From positions 4,128,306 to 4,192,305 of the forward strand of contig NZ_CP132359.1 in NCBI RefSeq assembly GCF_030758975.1: a stretch of DNA of 64,000 nt, given 5' to 3'. The notes under the pieces are model-generated. The model saw only the letters and a program-made list of their open reading frames with translations, made no database searches and was not told where the DNA came from. The first letter of the stretch is position 1. Each line of letters starts with the position of its first letter. Both the position numbers and the translations under genes were made by a program. Below are positions 18,218-27,525 of the stretch, piece after piece. This DNA is from Bosea beijingensis. Lineage in GTDB: Bacteria > Pseudomonadota > Alphaproteobacteria > Rhizobiales > Beijerinckiaceae.

Positions 18218-19333
18218 ATGCGCGTCGGTGTGCCCAAGGAGATCAAGGTCCATGAATACCGGGTCGGCCTGACCCCTGAAGCCGTGCGCGAATACGCGGC
18301 GGCTGGTCACGAGGTTCTGGTCGAGACCGGCGCAGGGGCCGGCATATCCGCCACCGATGCAGCTTATGAAGCGGCCGGCGCGAAGGTCGTTCCGAGCGCA
18401 GCCGAGGTCTTCGCCAGGGCGGAGCTGGTCGTAAAGGTCAAGGAACCGCAGCCCGGGGAATGGGTGCAGCTCCGCGAGGGCCAGATCCTCTTCACCTATC
18501 TCCATCTCGCGCCCGATCCTGAGCAGACGGAAGGCCTCCTGAAATCCGGCGTGACGGCGGTCGCCTATGAAACCGTGACCGACAGGGCCGGCGGGCTGCC
18601 CCTGCTGGCGCCGATGAGCGAGGTCGCCGGGCGGCTGGCGATCGAGGCTGCTGGGCGCTGCCTGCAGCGCCATGCCGGCGGCCGTGGCGTGCTGATCGGC
18701 GGCGTGCCCGGCGTGCCGCCGGCCCGCATCGCCATCATCGGCGGCGGCGTCGTCGGCACGCATGCGGCGCGCATGGCGGCCGGGCTCGGCGCCGATGTCG
18801 TGATTCTCGACCGTTCTCTGCCGCGACTGCGGCAGCTCGACGAGCATTTCGGGGGCCGGGCGCGCACGCGCTTCTCGACGCTCCATGCGATCGAGGAGGA
18901 GATCCTCGCCGCCGATGTCGTGATCGGCGCCGTGCTCATCCCAGGTGCGGCGGCGCCGCGCCTCGTATCACGCGCGCAGCTCTCCCGGATGAAGCGCGGC
19001 GCGGTCCTCGTCGATGTCGCGATCGACCAGGGCGGCTGCTTCGAAACCTCGCGAGCGACGACGCATGCCGACCCGACCTTCGAGGTCGATGGCGTGATCC
19101 ATTACTGCGTCGCCAACATGCCGGGTGCCGTGCCGCTGACGTCTAGCTATGCGCTGAACAACGCCACGCTTCCCTTCGGCATGGCGCTGGCCGCGCGCGG
19201 CCTGGATGCCATTCGCAGCGATCCGCATCTGGCGGCAGGGCTGAACATCCATCGCGGCCGGATCACCAATGCGCAGGTCGCAGAGAGCCTGCGCCAATCC
19301 TACGAGCCGGCGCAGGCCGCGCTGGCTGCCTGA
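18218..19333 (+). CDS. ald: Alanine dehydrogenase
   Basis: NAD-dependent L-alanine dehydrogenase interconverting alanine with pyruvate and ammonia. MRVGVPKEIKVHEYRVGLTP is the family start with the substrate Arg; VVKVKEPQPGEW holds the catalytic Lys; HLAPDPEQT carries the His. The NAD fold is IAIIGGGVVGTHAARMAAGL, and VDVAIDQGGCFETSR is the second signature. Length 371 aa is standard. GGGGAGGAGAA just upstream supports ATG 18218; the GTG at 18215 is a less likely alternative. It is 59 bp after the molybdenum hydroxylase gene and may be co-transcribed with it. Confidence 0.95.
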   Translation: MRVGVPKEIKVHEYRVGLTPEAVREYAAAGHEVLVETGAGAGISATDAAYEAAGAKVVPSAAEVFARAELVVKVKEPQPGEWVQLREGQILFTYLHLAPDPEQTEGLLKSGVTAVAYETVTDRAGGLPLLAPMSEVAGRLAIEAAGRCLQRHAGGRGVLIGGVPGVPPARIAIIGGGVVGTHAARMAAGLGADVVILDRSLPRLRQLDEHFGGRARTRFSTLHAIEEEILAADVVIGAVLIPGAAAPRLVSRAQLSRMKRGAVLVDVAIDQGGCFETSRATTHADPTFEVDGVIHYCVANMPGAVPLTSSYALNNATLPFGMALAARGLDAIRSDPHLAAGLNIHRGRITNAQVAESLRQSYEPAQAALAA

Positions 19334-19362
19334 GTTCCGCCGGAAAGCTTCGGCCAGGCCGT

Positions 19363-19384
19363 GCCGGGCTCGGTTTCGCCCGGC
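19363..19384. terminator. Hairpin between convergent ald and eamA genes
   Basis: A perfect 7-bp stem (GCCGGGC at 19363-19369, GCCCGGC at 19378-19384) with an 8-nt loop lies in the 58-bp gap between two convergent genes. It lacks a U-tract, so it may only be a weak bidirectional terminator. Confidence 0.4.
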
Positions 19385-19391
19385 GCGCGCC

Positions 19392-20285
19392 TCAGCCGCG
19401 CTTCTTGCTGCGCCTGAGTTCGGAAAGCGTGTACCAGAGCACTGCCGCGAGGATCACCGTGCCGCCGACGAGGGTCGCGACCGGCGGCTGCTCGGAGAAC
19501 AGCAGCCAGACCCAGACAGGCGTCATGACGATCTCGGTGGTGCCGATCAGGGCGGATTCGGCTGGCGGCAGGTGTCGCGCACCCATGATGAACAGCACCA
19601 GCGCGATCGAGAAATTCGTCGCGCCGAAGGCTGCCAGCACCAGCATGTTATGGGCATCGAGCGACTCCCAGGAGCCGAACGGCGCGAAGATCGCGAAGGC
19701 GAGCAATGCGCTGACGAAGATCGGCGGCATGGCCGGCAGCTCCGGGTCCAGCCGCGGCACGACGATGACCACGGCGAAGGTCACAGTCATCAGCAGCGCA
19801 AGCAGGTCGCCGACGATCCGCCCGGCACCCATCGAGGCTGAGATGATGATGCCGACCCCGATCAGGCAGCCGAGGCCCGCCACCATCGCGCGCCATGCGA
19901 TCGGCTCCTTCAGCAGGAGCCAACCCAGGATCGCGGCGATGAACGGCGCGGTCGCGTAGATCACCGCCACATTCGCCACGCTGGTCGTGTAATAGGCGCC
20001 GATGAAGGCGGCCTGGCTGATCGTCTGGCAGGCGATCAGGGCAAGGCCGGCGGGAGCGAACGTCTTTTTCCACTGCCGCCGCGTTCCCGCGCCGCCGAAC
20101 AGCACCATCGGGACGATCAGGAAGATTGCCGCGAAGAGCGAGCGCCAGGCGATCGCCGTCCAGGCATCCGTCGTCAGCAGGCGCGCATAGATGCCGCTGG
20201 CGCTCCAGGCGACGGTCGCGGCGAAGACGAGCAGGACGCCGCGGGAATGGGCGGTCGATGAAGGCGGTTTGGTCGTCAAGATCAC
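19392..20285 (-). CDS. EamA/DMT-family transporter
   Basis: Inner-membrane drug/metabolite transporter-family exporter with ten predicted helices in two EamA repeats. The first repeat begins VLLVFAATVAWSASGIYARL and the second includes DLLALLMTVTFAVVIVV. APFIAAILGWLLLKEPIAWR is the conserved end of repeat one and SALIGTTEIVMTPVWVWLL that of repeat two. I propose GTG 20285 as start (297 aa, the normal length); TTG 20279 is possible. The frame is open to 20540, but that Arg/Pro-rich extension lacks helices. Substrate unknown. Confidence 0.83.
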   Translation of the reverse strand: MILTTKPPSSTAHSRGVLLVFAATVAWSASGIYARLLTTDAWTAIAWRSLFAAIFLIVPMVLFGGAGTRRQWKKTFAPAGLALIACQTISQAAFIGAYYTTSVANVAVIYATAPFIAAILGWLLLKEPIAWRAMVAGLGCLIGVGIIISASMGAGRIVGDLLALLMTVTFAVVIVVPRLDPELPAMPPIFVSALLAFAIFAPFGSWESLDAHNMLVLAAFGATNFSIALVLFIMGARHLPPAESALIGTTEIVMTPVWVWLLFSEQPPVATLVGGTVILAAVLWYTLSELRRSKKRG

Positions 20286-20378
20286 ACGCGCGGCAGAACG
20301 GGGCTGGAGAGAAGCCACAACGGGCTGGCATCGGTTCGTCAATGGCCTGGCCTTGCAGTGCGCGAAGGGCCCCAAGGC

Positions 20379-20506
20379 AAAAAAAGGCCGGCATCCTCGA
20401 AAGGAGCCGGCCAAGGGGAAACCGTTGGCACGCGGCCAAGAGGTCTCGAGGGGAACGGGACGGCAAGGCTCCGCGGGGAGGAGAAAGCGGAGGGGCCGTC
20501 GACCGC
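20379..20506 (-). ncRNA. Small RNA with anti-Shine-Dalgarno loop, copy 1
   Basis: Untranslated small RNA gene of about 128 nt, seen by its similarity to 51608-51731. A -35-like TTGAGA (20535-20540) and -10-like CATATC (20513-20518) are 16 bp apart, read on the minus strand. The 3' end is an intrinsic terminator: GGCCGGC and TCCT arms pair with AGGA and GCCGGCC (20386-20412), followed by seven U (A at 20379-20385). In the middle, a CUCCGC/GCGGAG stem exposes a loop containing CUCCUCCCC, complementary to ribosome-binding sites. Such C/U-loop RNAs are known in Rhodobacterales and Rhizobiales. Transcription is predicted only. Confidence 0.68.
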
Positions 20507-20512
20507 ACCCCG

Positions 20513-20540
20513 GATATGGGTTGCCTCGGCGCGATCTCAA
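20513..20540 (-). promoter_or_regulatory. Promoter of small RNA copy 1
   Basis: TTGAGA (20535-20540) and CATATC (20513-20518), spacing 16 bp, minus strand. The same arrangement (TTGCGA, 16 bp, CATATC) stands before copy 2 at 51738-51765, which is why I believe it. Confidence 0.55.
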
Positions 20541-20749
20541 CGCGCGAATGGATCAGGCCGGCCATGCGCTGGGCTCACGTGTACAGGGCACAGGGGGGCT
20601 CCGGCGAGGAGCGGCCCTGCGTTCAGGGCAGGGCCAAGATGCTTGCCCCTGCCATTTCCACCATCCTAGGATCGACGGATTGGGATCGCAGCGCGCTTCC
20701 TGCGCGGCATGCCTATCGGGTTCGCTCAATTCTACGACGTAAGGCCGCC

Positions 20750-22276
20750 GTGACACATTCCAAGCTTCGTATCGCCGTTCTCCAGTTCTCCCACGAGACG
20801 GTCACCTTCCTCCCTAACGACACGACGCGGGAGGATTTTATCTATCCCGGCTCCCCGGCCACCGGCGAAGCGCTCCTCGCCACCGACCCCAAGGGCTACA
20901 TGGGTGGTTTCGTCCAGGTTGCCCGCGAGTTCGAGGATGTCGAACTGATCGGCATCACCTCGCCGCTCTTTCCGCGCACCGGCACGGGCTCGGGCTGGGT
21001 GACCGAGGACGCCTATGAGCATTTCATGGGCACCATCGTCGCGGAATTGAAGGCGCAGCCTGATCTCGACGGCGTCTATCTCGCGCTTCATGGCGCGCTC
21101 GCGGTGCGTGGCGTGCTCCGGCCGGAGGCCGACATCGCCCGGCGCGTGCGCGAGGCAGTGGGCAGGAAGGCCTTCATCACCGCGACCTTCGATCCGCATG
21201 GCAACGAGGACGAGAACTTCCTCGCCCATGCCGACATGGCGTTCTGCGTGAAGTATTTCCCGCATTACGACATGCATCTGCAGGGCGAGCGCGCGGCGCG
21301 CATGCTGGTCCGGGCGATCCGCGGCAGCTTCAAGCCGGTGCATCGCACCCTGCGCATCCCGATCATCGCGCCGACCGTGGTGATGTGGACCGGCGCCTCG
21401 CCCTGGTCCGATCTGATCCAGCGCGCCCTGATCTGGGAGGCGCGCGAGCCGGATGTCTTCGTCAACGTGTTCTTCGGCTTCCCCTGGTCCGACGTTCCGG
21501 ATGCCGGCATGTCGCTGCAGGTGCTGACCGATGACGACCCGGACCTCGCCGAGCGCGTCATCCGCGACATGGCGGAATGGACCTGGCGCCGGCGCCAGGC
21601 GCTGCTCGACACCGTCAAGATCTACAAGACGAAGGAGGCGGTCGCCGAGGCCCGCACCGCGGTGGCCGCAGGCAAGGGGCCGGTCCTCCTCGCCGATTAC
21701 AGCGATCGTTCCGGCTATGCGACCTGGCTCCTCCAGGAGATCGTCGCGCAGAAGCTCGAGCGCACGCTGGTCGCCACGATCGCCTCGCCCGATGTGGTTC
21801 GCGCCGTGATCGAAACCGGTGCGAAGCCGGGCGATCCGTTCGATGCCGAGATCGGCGGCCTCTTCGATGAATCGGCCGGAGCCCCCATCCGCATCTCCGG
21901 CAAGCTGCGCTCCGTCGGGCCGGCGACGACCGCGCGCGGCAATGGCAAGGACTGGATCTGCGTCGAATTCGGCAAGGGCAACCTGCTGGTGCTCAGCCCC
22001 TATCTCGTCCAGATCATGGAGCCTTCGGAGCTCTGGCAGCTCGGGCTCGCACCGGACGAATTCGATGTGATCGCGATCAAGTCGCGGGTCCATTTCCGCC
22101 GGGGCTTCGACGATAGCGGCTTCACGCCCACGATCCTGCTGGTCGAGCCGCCCGAGCCCTTCATGGGCACGGTCCATCTCGATGCGCTCGCTTACGAGAA
22201 CCTGACCCTGACTGACTACTATCCCTATGGCAGTCCGAGCTTCCCGCCGGCCGACTGGGGCAAGCAATCCGGCTGA
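20750..22276 (+). CDS. M81-family (MlrC-type) metallopeptidase-like protein
   Basis: Protein of 508 aa with the two MlrC domains (N-terminal M81 peptidase domain, C-terminal MlrC domain). MlrC of sphingomonads finishes microcystin breakdown, but most family members act on unknown peptides or amides. Seen: LRIAVLQFSHETVTFLPN, the metal-site-like ATFDPHGNEDENF, and FPHYDMHLQGERAARM with conserved Asp and His. The C-terminal half has VLLADYSDRSGYATWLL. I start at GTG 20750, directly before family-like sequence; the ribosome site is weak. SelO follows 114 bp later in the same direction. Confidence 0.87.
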   Translation: MTHSKLRIAVLQFSHETVTFLPNDTTREDFIYPGSPATGEALLATDPKGYMGGFVQVAREFEDVELIGITSPLFPRTGTGSGWVTEDAYEHFMGTIVAELKAQPDLDGVYLALHGALAVRGVLRPEADIARRVREAVGRKAFITATFDPHGNEDENFLAHADMAFCVKYFPHYDMHLQGERAARMLVRAIRGSFKPVHRTLRIPIIAPTVVMWTGASPWSDLIQRALIWEAREPDVFVNVFFGFPWSDVPDAGMSLQVLTDDDPDLAERVIRDMAEWTWRRRQALLDTVKIYKTKEAVAEARTAVAAGKGPVLLADYSDRSGYATWLLQEIVAQKLERTLVATIASPDVVRAVIETGAKPGDPFDAEIGGLFDESAGAPIRISGKLRSVGPATTARGNGKDWICVEFGKGNLLVLSPYLVQIMEPSELWQLGLAPDEFDVIAIKSRVHFRRGFDDSGFTPTILLVEPPEPFMGTVHLDALAYENLTLTDYYPYGSPSFPPADWGKQSG

Positions 22277-22390
22277 CGGGGCCCGGACGGGCCGCGCGCT
22301 AGGCGAAGAGGAGCCCATGCGAGCTGATCGCATGGGCGGCAGGCCGGGTCCGCGTGTTGCATGCCCGCATTCCCGGCCTATCTTCCATCG

Positions 22391-23860
22391 ATGAACCCGA
22401 TCGCCTTCGACAATTCCTATGCGCGCCTGCCGGAGCGCTTCTACGCGGTGGTCGCCCCGACGCCGGTCGCCGGGCCACGGTTGATCCGGTTGAACGCGCC
22501 GCTCGCAACGCGGCTCGGCCTCGATCCCGACTGGCTGAAGGGGCCGGAGGGCGTGGCGATGCTGTCGGGCAACGGCGTGCCGGCCGGAGCCGCTTCGATC
22601 GCGACCGCCTATGCCGGCCATCAGTTCGGCGGCTTCAGTCCCCAGCTCGGCGATGGCCGCGCCATCCTGCTCGGCGAGGTGGTCGACCGCGACGGCAGGC
22701 GCCATGATCTCCAGCTCAAGGGCGCAGGGCCGACCCCGTTCTCCCGCAGGGGCGATGGCCGTGCCGCGCTCGGGCCCGTGCTGCGCGAATACATCGTCAG
22801 CGAGGCAATGGCGGCGCTGGGCGTGCCGACGACGCGTGCGCTCGCCGCGGTCCTGACCGGCGAGCCCGTCCGGCGCGAGACCTTGTTGCCCGGCGCCGTC
22901 CTGACCCGCGTTGCCTCCAGCCATATCCGGATCGGCACCTTCCAGTATTTCGCCGCGCGCGGCGATGTCGAGGCGCTGCGCCTGCTCGCCGACCACGTCA
23001 TCGCCAGGCATTATCCGGCCTGCACCGGGGAGGGACGCTATCTGGCTCTACTGGAGGCCGTGGTCGCCGCGCAGGCCGCGCTCATCGCGCAATGGATGAC
23101 GATCGGCTTCATCCACGGCGTGATGAACACGGACAACATGTCGATCGCCGGCGAAACCATCGATTACGGCCCCTGCGCCTTCATGGACGCCTATCATCCG
23201 ACGACCGTGTTCAGCTCGATCGACGAGCATGGCCGCTACGCCTATGCCAACCAGCCGCCGATGGCCCGCTGGAACCTGACCCGCTTCGCCGAGACGCTGC
23301 TGCCGTTGCTGGACGAGAACATCGACAAGGCCGTGCCGATCGCGCAAGGAGCGCTCGACCGGTTCGATCCGCAGTTCCAGGCACATCTGATCGCCGGCTT
23401 CCGCCGCAAGCTCGGGCTTGCCGCCGAAGAGGCGGAGGATGTCGAGCTCATCAAGAGCCTGCTCGATGCGATGCAGGCCGGCGAGGCTGATTTCACCCTA
23501 GTCTTCCGTCGCCTGAGCGAGGCGGCCGGGCAGGACAGCGCGGAGACCTGCCGCGATCTCTTCAAGGACCCGGCGGCCTTCGATGCCTGGGAGGGGCGCT
23601 GGCGTGAGCGCTTGCAGCGGGAGCCGGCATCGGCCGACGCCCGCCAGGACGCGATGCTGCGGATCAATCCGCTCTATATCCCGCGCAACCATCAGGTCGA
23701 AGCGGTGATCGAGGCCGCCGTCGAACGCGACGATTTCGCCCCCTTCGAAACGCTCATCGAGGTGTTGGCGAGGCCTTTCGAGGCGCAGCAGAACCGTGAG
23801 GACTACGAACGCCCGCCGGCCGTGCATGAGCGCGTGCTGGCGACGTTTTGCGGGACCTGA
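22391..23860 (+). CDS. selO: Protein adenylyltransferase SelO (YdiU)
   Basis: Pseudokinase-fold enzyme that transfers AMP from ATP to protein Ser/Thr/Tyr. MNPIAFDNSYARLPERFY is the family start; the ATP site includes LKGAGPTPFSRRGDGRA. The metal and catalytic region is HGVMNTDNMSI plus IDYGPCAFMDAY. Length 489 aa is usual. The C-terminus ends FCGT, so a Cys near the end (redox-linked in E. coli SelO) is kept, but no selenocysteine is indicated. An in-frame ATG at 22361 would add ten residues; 22391 fits the family better. Confidence 0.92.
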   Translation: MNPIAFDNSYARLPERFYAVVAPTPVAGPRLIRLNAPLATRLGLDPDWLKGPEGVAMLSGNGVPAGAASIATAYAGHQFGGFSPQLGDGRAILLGEVVDRDGRRHDLQLKGAGPTPFSRRGDGRAALGPVLREYIVSEAMAALGVPTTRALAAVLTGEPVRRETLLPGAVLTRVASSHIRIGTFQYFAARGDVEALRLLADHVIARHYPACTGEGRYLALLEAVVAAQAALIAQWMTIGFIHGVMNTDNMSIAGETIDYGPCAFMDAYHPTTVFSSIDEHGRYAYANQPPMARWNLTRFAETLLPLLDENIDKAVPIAQGALDRFDPQFQAHLIAGFRRKLGLAAEEAEDVELIKSLLDAMQAGEADFTLVFRRLSEAAGQDSAETCRDLFKDPAAFDAWEGRWRERLQREPASADARQDAMLRINPLYIPRNHQVEAVIEAAVERDDFAPFETLIEVLARPFEAQQNREDYERPPAVHERVLATFCGT

Positions 23861-23930
23861 GACTTCGCGCGGTTCCCGGGCCCGCAGAAACGCATGCCGT
23901 TGCGCGCCCCGGTGGCCTGCGCTTGAGGCG

Positions 23931-25322
23931 TCAGGCGGCGAGCTTGGGCCAGGGCCGTGCCGAGGCGCGCATCTCCTCGAACGCGTGGGCGACGCGAAGC
24001 ACGCCGAGATCGTCGAAGGACTGGCCGATGATCTGGAGGCCGATCGGCAGCCCGCCGCTCGAGTAGCCGCAATTGATCGACAGCGCCGGCTGGCCGCCCA
24101 TATTGGCCGAGACCGTGAAGGCGATATGCTCGAAAGGCCGCTGCGGATCGTTATAGGGCGACGCCCATTCCGCCGGATAGGACGGTTCCGGCGCCGTCGG
24201 CGAGATGATGAAGTCGACGTCCTTGAGCGCGCCGTGGATCGCGTTGCGCATCGCCTCGATCTGGGCGAAGCCGGTATAGACGTCACGCCCCGAGAAGTCC
24301 TTGGCCGTCACGATCCAGTTGAAGATATAGGGCAGGATCTTGGCCTGCTGCTCCGGCGGCAGGCGCGAGACGTCCTCATAGCCGCGCGCCCGCCAGAAGC
24401 GGTCGAGCCCGTCGATCATGGTGCGGGTCAGGAACGGAGCGATCGGCACGATGGTCGCGCCGGCACCGGCGAGGATCGCGGCGGCGCTCTGCACGGCCGC
24501 CCGCGTCTCGTCGCCGACGGCCTGGCCGAAGCCCGCGTCCAGCCACAGGCCGATCTTCATACCTTTCAGCGATCCCGCAAGATCGAGCCAGTCGAGCTGC
24601 TGGTAGGGTATGGCCATCGTGTCGCGGCGATCCGGTCTGGTCAGCACCGACATGTAGAGTGCGGTGTCCGCGACCGTGCGCGTCATCGGTCCGGCGGCGC
24701 GCCCGATGAAGGGCGGGTCGATCGGCAGGCGTCCGGCCGAAGGCTTCAGGCCGACGAGGCCGCACCAGCCCGCGGGCAGGCGGATCGACCCGCCGATATC
24801 GGTGCCGACATGCAAGGGGCCGTAGCCGGCGGCGGCGGCGGCGGCGGCGCCCGCGCTTGAGCCGCCGGGATTGGTCGAGAGGTCCCACGGATTGCGTGCC
24901 AGCTTGTGGAAGCTCGACAGTCCGGAGGACAGCATGCCGTAATCCGGCATGGTGGTCTTCGCGAAGATGATGCCGCCGGCTTCGCGCGTGCGGGCTGATG
25001 GCGGCGCATCGGCCGCTGCCGGCACCAGCGTCATGGCCGCGGTACCGAGCGGCACCGGCGTCCCCTTCGTCGCGATGTTCTCCTTGATCGTGACCGGCAC
25101 GCCGTCGATCGCCCCGAGCGGCTCTCCCTTGGCCCAGCGCGCCTCGGACTGCTTCGCGTTCTCCCGCGCCGCCTCCGGATCATAGGCCCAGAGCGCATTG
25201 AGTTGCGGCTCCCAGGCATCGGCGCGCGCGATGACGGCGTCGATCACCTCGACGGGCGAAAGCCTGCGGGCACGATAGGCGTCGACGAGTTCGACGGCCG
25301 TCAGATCAGCAAGGTCGGTCAT
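23931..25322 (-). CDS. Amidase (amidase signature family)
   Basis: Amide hydrolase of 463 aa using the Ser-cisSer-Lys triad. The Lys is in VPVTIKENIATKG; the Gly/Ser-rich signature is NPGGSSAGAAAAAAAGYG; the nucleophile Ser is in GTDIGGSIRLPAGWCGLVG. It resembles bacterial indoleacetamide or nicotinamide-type amidases, but the substrate cannot be assigned. It is last of a leftward group behind an aldehyde dehydrogenase (56 bp) and a GntR regulator, suggesting an inducible amide or aldehyde breakdown pathway. The GCC/GGC run near 24830-24850 is the coding for the Ala stretch. Confidence 0.9.
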   Translation of the reverse strand: MTDLADLTAVELVDAYRARRLSPVEVIDAVIARADAWEPQLNALWAYDPEAARENAKQSEARWAKGEPLGAIDGVPVTIKENIATKGTPVPLGTAAMTLVPAAADAPPSARTREAGGIIFAKTTMPDYGMLSSGLSSFHKLARNPWDLSTNPGGSSAGAAAAAAAGYGPLHVGTDIGGSIRLPAGWCGLVGLKPSAGRLPIDPPFIGRAAGPMTRTVADTALYMSVLTRPDRRDTMAIPYQQLDWLDLAGSLKGMKIGLWLDAGFGQAVGDETRAAVQSAAAILAGAGATIVPIAPFLTRTMIDGLDRFWRARGYEDVSRLPPEQQAKILPYIFNWIVTAKDFSGRDVYTGFAQIEAMRNAIHGALKDVDFIISPTAPEPSYPAEWASPYNDPQRPFEHIAFTVSANMGGQPALSINCGYSSGGLPIGLQIIGQSFDDLGVLRVAHAFEEMRASARPWPKLAA

Positions 25323-25378
25323 GGGGCAGCTCTCGTCAGGTCCAGTCTTCCAACACGGTGAAGTCGCGCGGGGCAGCC

Positions 25379-26818
25379 TCAGCCGTGATAGATCGAGATC
25401 GTCTTCATGCTGGCGAAGCCGTAGAGGGCCTCGAAGCCCTTCTCGCGGCCATGGCCCGATTTCTTGACGCCGCCGAAGGGCAGCTCGACGCCGCCGCCGG
25501 CACCGTAATTGTTGATGAAGACCTGGCCGGCCTGCGCGGCGCGCGCCATGCGCAACTGCCGGCCGCCATCGCGCGTCCAGACGCCGCAGACCAGGCCGTA
25601 AGGCGTGCCGTTGGCGAGCGCCAAGGCCTCTTCCTCGGTATCGAAGGGCATGATCACCTGCACCGGGCCGAAGATCTCTTCCTGCGCCAGCCGGTGATCG
25701 GGCGGAACGTCGCGCAGCAGGGTCGGCGCCACATAGGCGCCTTCCGCCGGTGCATCGGCAACGATCGTGCCCTGCGCCGCGACCTTCAGGCCGTCCTTGC
25801 GGGCGACGCCGAGGAAGTCTTCGATAATCGCCTTCTGGCGCTGCGAGACGACAGGGCCGACGGAGAGGTCGGACTCGGCCGGTCCGACTTTCAGCGCGCG
25901 GTAACGCTCGCTCATCCGCGCGACGACATCCTCGTAGACCGCGCGCTCGACGAGGATGCGCGAGGAGGCCGAGCAGGTCTGGCCGGCATTCTGGATGCCG
26001 GCATTGACCAGGAACGGCACGGCGCGGTCGAGATCGGCATCGGCGAAGACGATTTGGGCCGATTTGCCGCCGAGTTCGAGCGTCACCGGCACGGCGTTGC
26101 GGGCTGCGGCGGTCTGCACCATCTCGCCTGTCCGGGCCGAGCCGGTGAAGGAGATGTGGTTGATGTCCGTATGCTCGGAAAGCGCGGCGCCGGCCTCGGC
26201 CCCGAAGCCCGTGACGATGTTCAGCGCACCGGCAGGCAGCCCCTCTTCCTGCGCGATCCGCGCGAATTCGAGGATGGTGAGGCAGGCTTCCTCCGCCGGC
26301 TTGACCACGGCGGCATTGCCCATGGCGAGCGCCGCGCCGAGGCTGCGCCCGAGGATCTGCATCGGGTAGTTCCACGGGATGATATGCCCGGTGACGCCAT
26401 GCGGCTCGTAGACCGTCAGGACGGTGAAGCCGTTCTGGTAGGGGATGGTATCGCCATGCACCTTGTCGGCTGAGGCGCCATAGAACTCGAGATAGCGGGC
26501 GAGCGCGACGACATCGGCCCGTGCCTGCGTCAGCGGTTTGCCGACATCACGCGCCTCGATCTCGGTCAGGAGGTCGATATTCCTGAGCACGCCGGCCCCG
26601 ATCCGGGTCAGGATGCGCCCGCGCTCGGTCGCGGTCATCCGGCCCCATTCGCTGGACAGCGCCTGCCGGGCGGCGGCGACCGCGAGATCGACGTCCTCCC
26701 GCCGGCCTCGCGCCAGCCTGGCCAGGACCTGGCCGGTCGAGGGATTGCGCACATCGATAAGCTCGCCATCGATGGAATCGCGCCATTCGTTGGCGATGAA
26801 ATTGCGATAGGTCTTCAC
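25379..26818 (-). CDS. NAD(P)-dependent aldehyde dehydrogenase
   Basis: Aldehyde dehydrogenase superfamily member, 479 aa, oxidising an aldehyde to an acid. The dinucleotide and active-site motifs are intact: GHIIPWNYPMQILGRSLGAA, SFTGSARTGEMVQ, the catalytic Glu in VTLELGGKSAQIV and the nucleophile Cys in NAGQTCSASSRI, then EIFGPVQVIMPF. I propose GTG 26818 as start, which sits 1 nt after the stop of the GntR gene; the frame is open to 26881 inside that gene. Operon order is GntR, aldehyde dehydrogenase, amidase. Confidence 0.92.
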   Translation of the reverse strand: MKTYRNFIANEWRDSIDGELIDVRNPSTGQVLARLARGRREDVDLAVAAARQALSSEWGRMTATERGRILTRIGAGVLRNIDLLTEIEARDVGKPLTQARADVVALARYLEFYGASADKVHGDTIPYQNGFTVLTVYEPHGVTGHIIPWNYPMQILGRSLGAALAMGNAAVVKPAEEACLTILEFARIAQEEGLPAGALNIVTGFGAEAGAALSEHTDINHISFTGSARTGEMVQTAAARNAVPVTLELGGKSAQIVFADADLDRAVPFLVNAGIQNAGQTCSASSRILVERAVYEDVVARMSERYRALKVGPAESDLSVGPVVSQRQKAIIEDFLGVARKDGLKVAAQGTIVADAPAEGAYVAPTLLRDVPPDHRLAQEEIFGPVQVIMPFDTEEEALALANGTPYGLVCGVWTRDGGRQLRMARAAQAGQVFINNYGAGGGVELPFGGVKKSGHGREKGFEALYGFASMKTISIYHG

Positions 26819-26819
26819 G

Positions 26820-27503
26820 TTACGCCTCGGTCTTCGTCTGTTGCTTGGCGAGCTGTGCCTGGAGGCGGACAGCGGTCGCATGAATATGAGAGCGCGCGAC
26901 GCGCTCGGCCTCGTCGGGCTTGCGCTTCCGGATCGCGTCGAGGATCTCGATGTGCTCGGCCACCGCGGTGCCAGCGCGTTCGCTCGACAGCGCGAGGGCC
27001 GGCGCGAAAACCTGGGATGTCAGATGCAGCAGCGGCACCAGCGATGCCAGAGAGGCATTGCGGGCCACGCCGATGATGGCCAGATGAAAGTCGACGTTCG
27101 ACTGGACATAGGCGCTCGGATTCCAGTCCTTGATCAGCCTCTTCTGCAGCTCGACCAGCTTGGCGAGCTTCTCGATCTCGTCCGGGGTCGCGCGCTCGGC
27201 GGCGTTGCGTGCCGCGACGCCGTCCATTGCCTCGCGCACGGCATAGGCATCGAGCAGCTTCGGCAAGTCGGCCGTTGCGACCCGGACACCGCTGCCCGGC
27301 TTGTTGACCACGAGCCCATCGCGCTCCAGGACGCGGAGCGCTTCCCGTAACGGCGTCCGGCTGATGCCGAACTCGACGGCGATCCGCTCCTGCCGGAGCG
27401 TCGCGCCGGGCGCGTAGACGCCGGCATAGATGCGCTCGCGCAGCACCTGTGCCACCTCGTCGAGAAGGCGCGACTGGCTACGCCACTCGAGCACTTGGTC
27501 CAT
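26820..27503 (-). CDS. GntR-family regulator, FCD (FadR-type) ligand domain
   Basis: DNA-binding regulator of 227 aa. The winged helix spans residues 10-75 (VLRERIYAGVYAPGATL, EFGISRTPLREALRVLERDG, GSGVRVA). The C-terminal FCD helical bundle carries the metal-ligand pattern, with D/H in SNVDFHLAIIG and H in EHIEILDAI and RSHIHATA. ATG 27503 has GGAG 6 nt upstream; an ATG at 27590 lies upstream of the promoter and is rejected. It heads the operon with the aldehyde dehydrogenase and amidase and probably represses it through the palindrome at 27529-27541. Confidence 0.9.
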   Translation of the reverse strand: MDQVLEWRSQSRLLDEVAQVLRERIYAGVYAPGATLRQERIAVEFGISRTPLREALRVLERDGLVVNKPGSGVRVATADLPKLLDAYAVREAMDGVAARNAAERATPDEIEKLAKLVELQKRLIKDWNPSAYVQSNVDFHLAIIGVARNASLASLVPLLHLTSQVFAPALALSSERAGTAVAEHIEILDAIRKRKPDEAERVARSHIHATAVRLQAQLAKQQTKTEA

Positions 27504-27525
27504 CGATTTCTCCAAGATCCGCAAA

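Larger units (their letters stand above)
20286..20749. other. Intergenic region holding the small RNA gene
   Basis: This 464-bp gap contains the small RNA gene on the minus strand. The rest (20286-20378 and 20541-20749) shows no supported protein gene. The frame open from 20126 into the MlrC-type gene has no family resemblance before 20750. Confidence 0.55.

Noticed and set aside
20732..23011. 759-codon minus-strand open frame under mlrC and selO
   Set aside because: Covers two clear plus-strand genes with full family motifs and shows no family resemblance itself.
24825..24855. GCC/GGC-rich simple repeat
   Set aside because: It codes for the Ala run next to the catalytic Gly-Ser-Ser motif of the amidase, so it is not an independent repeat.
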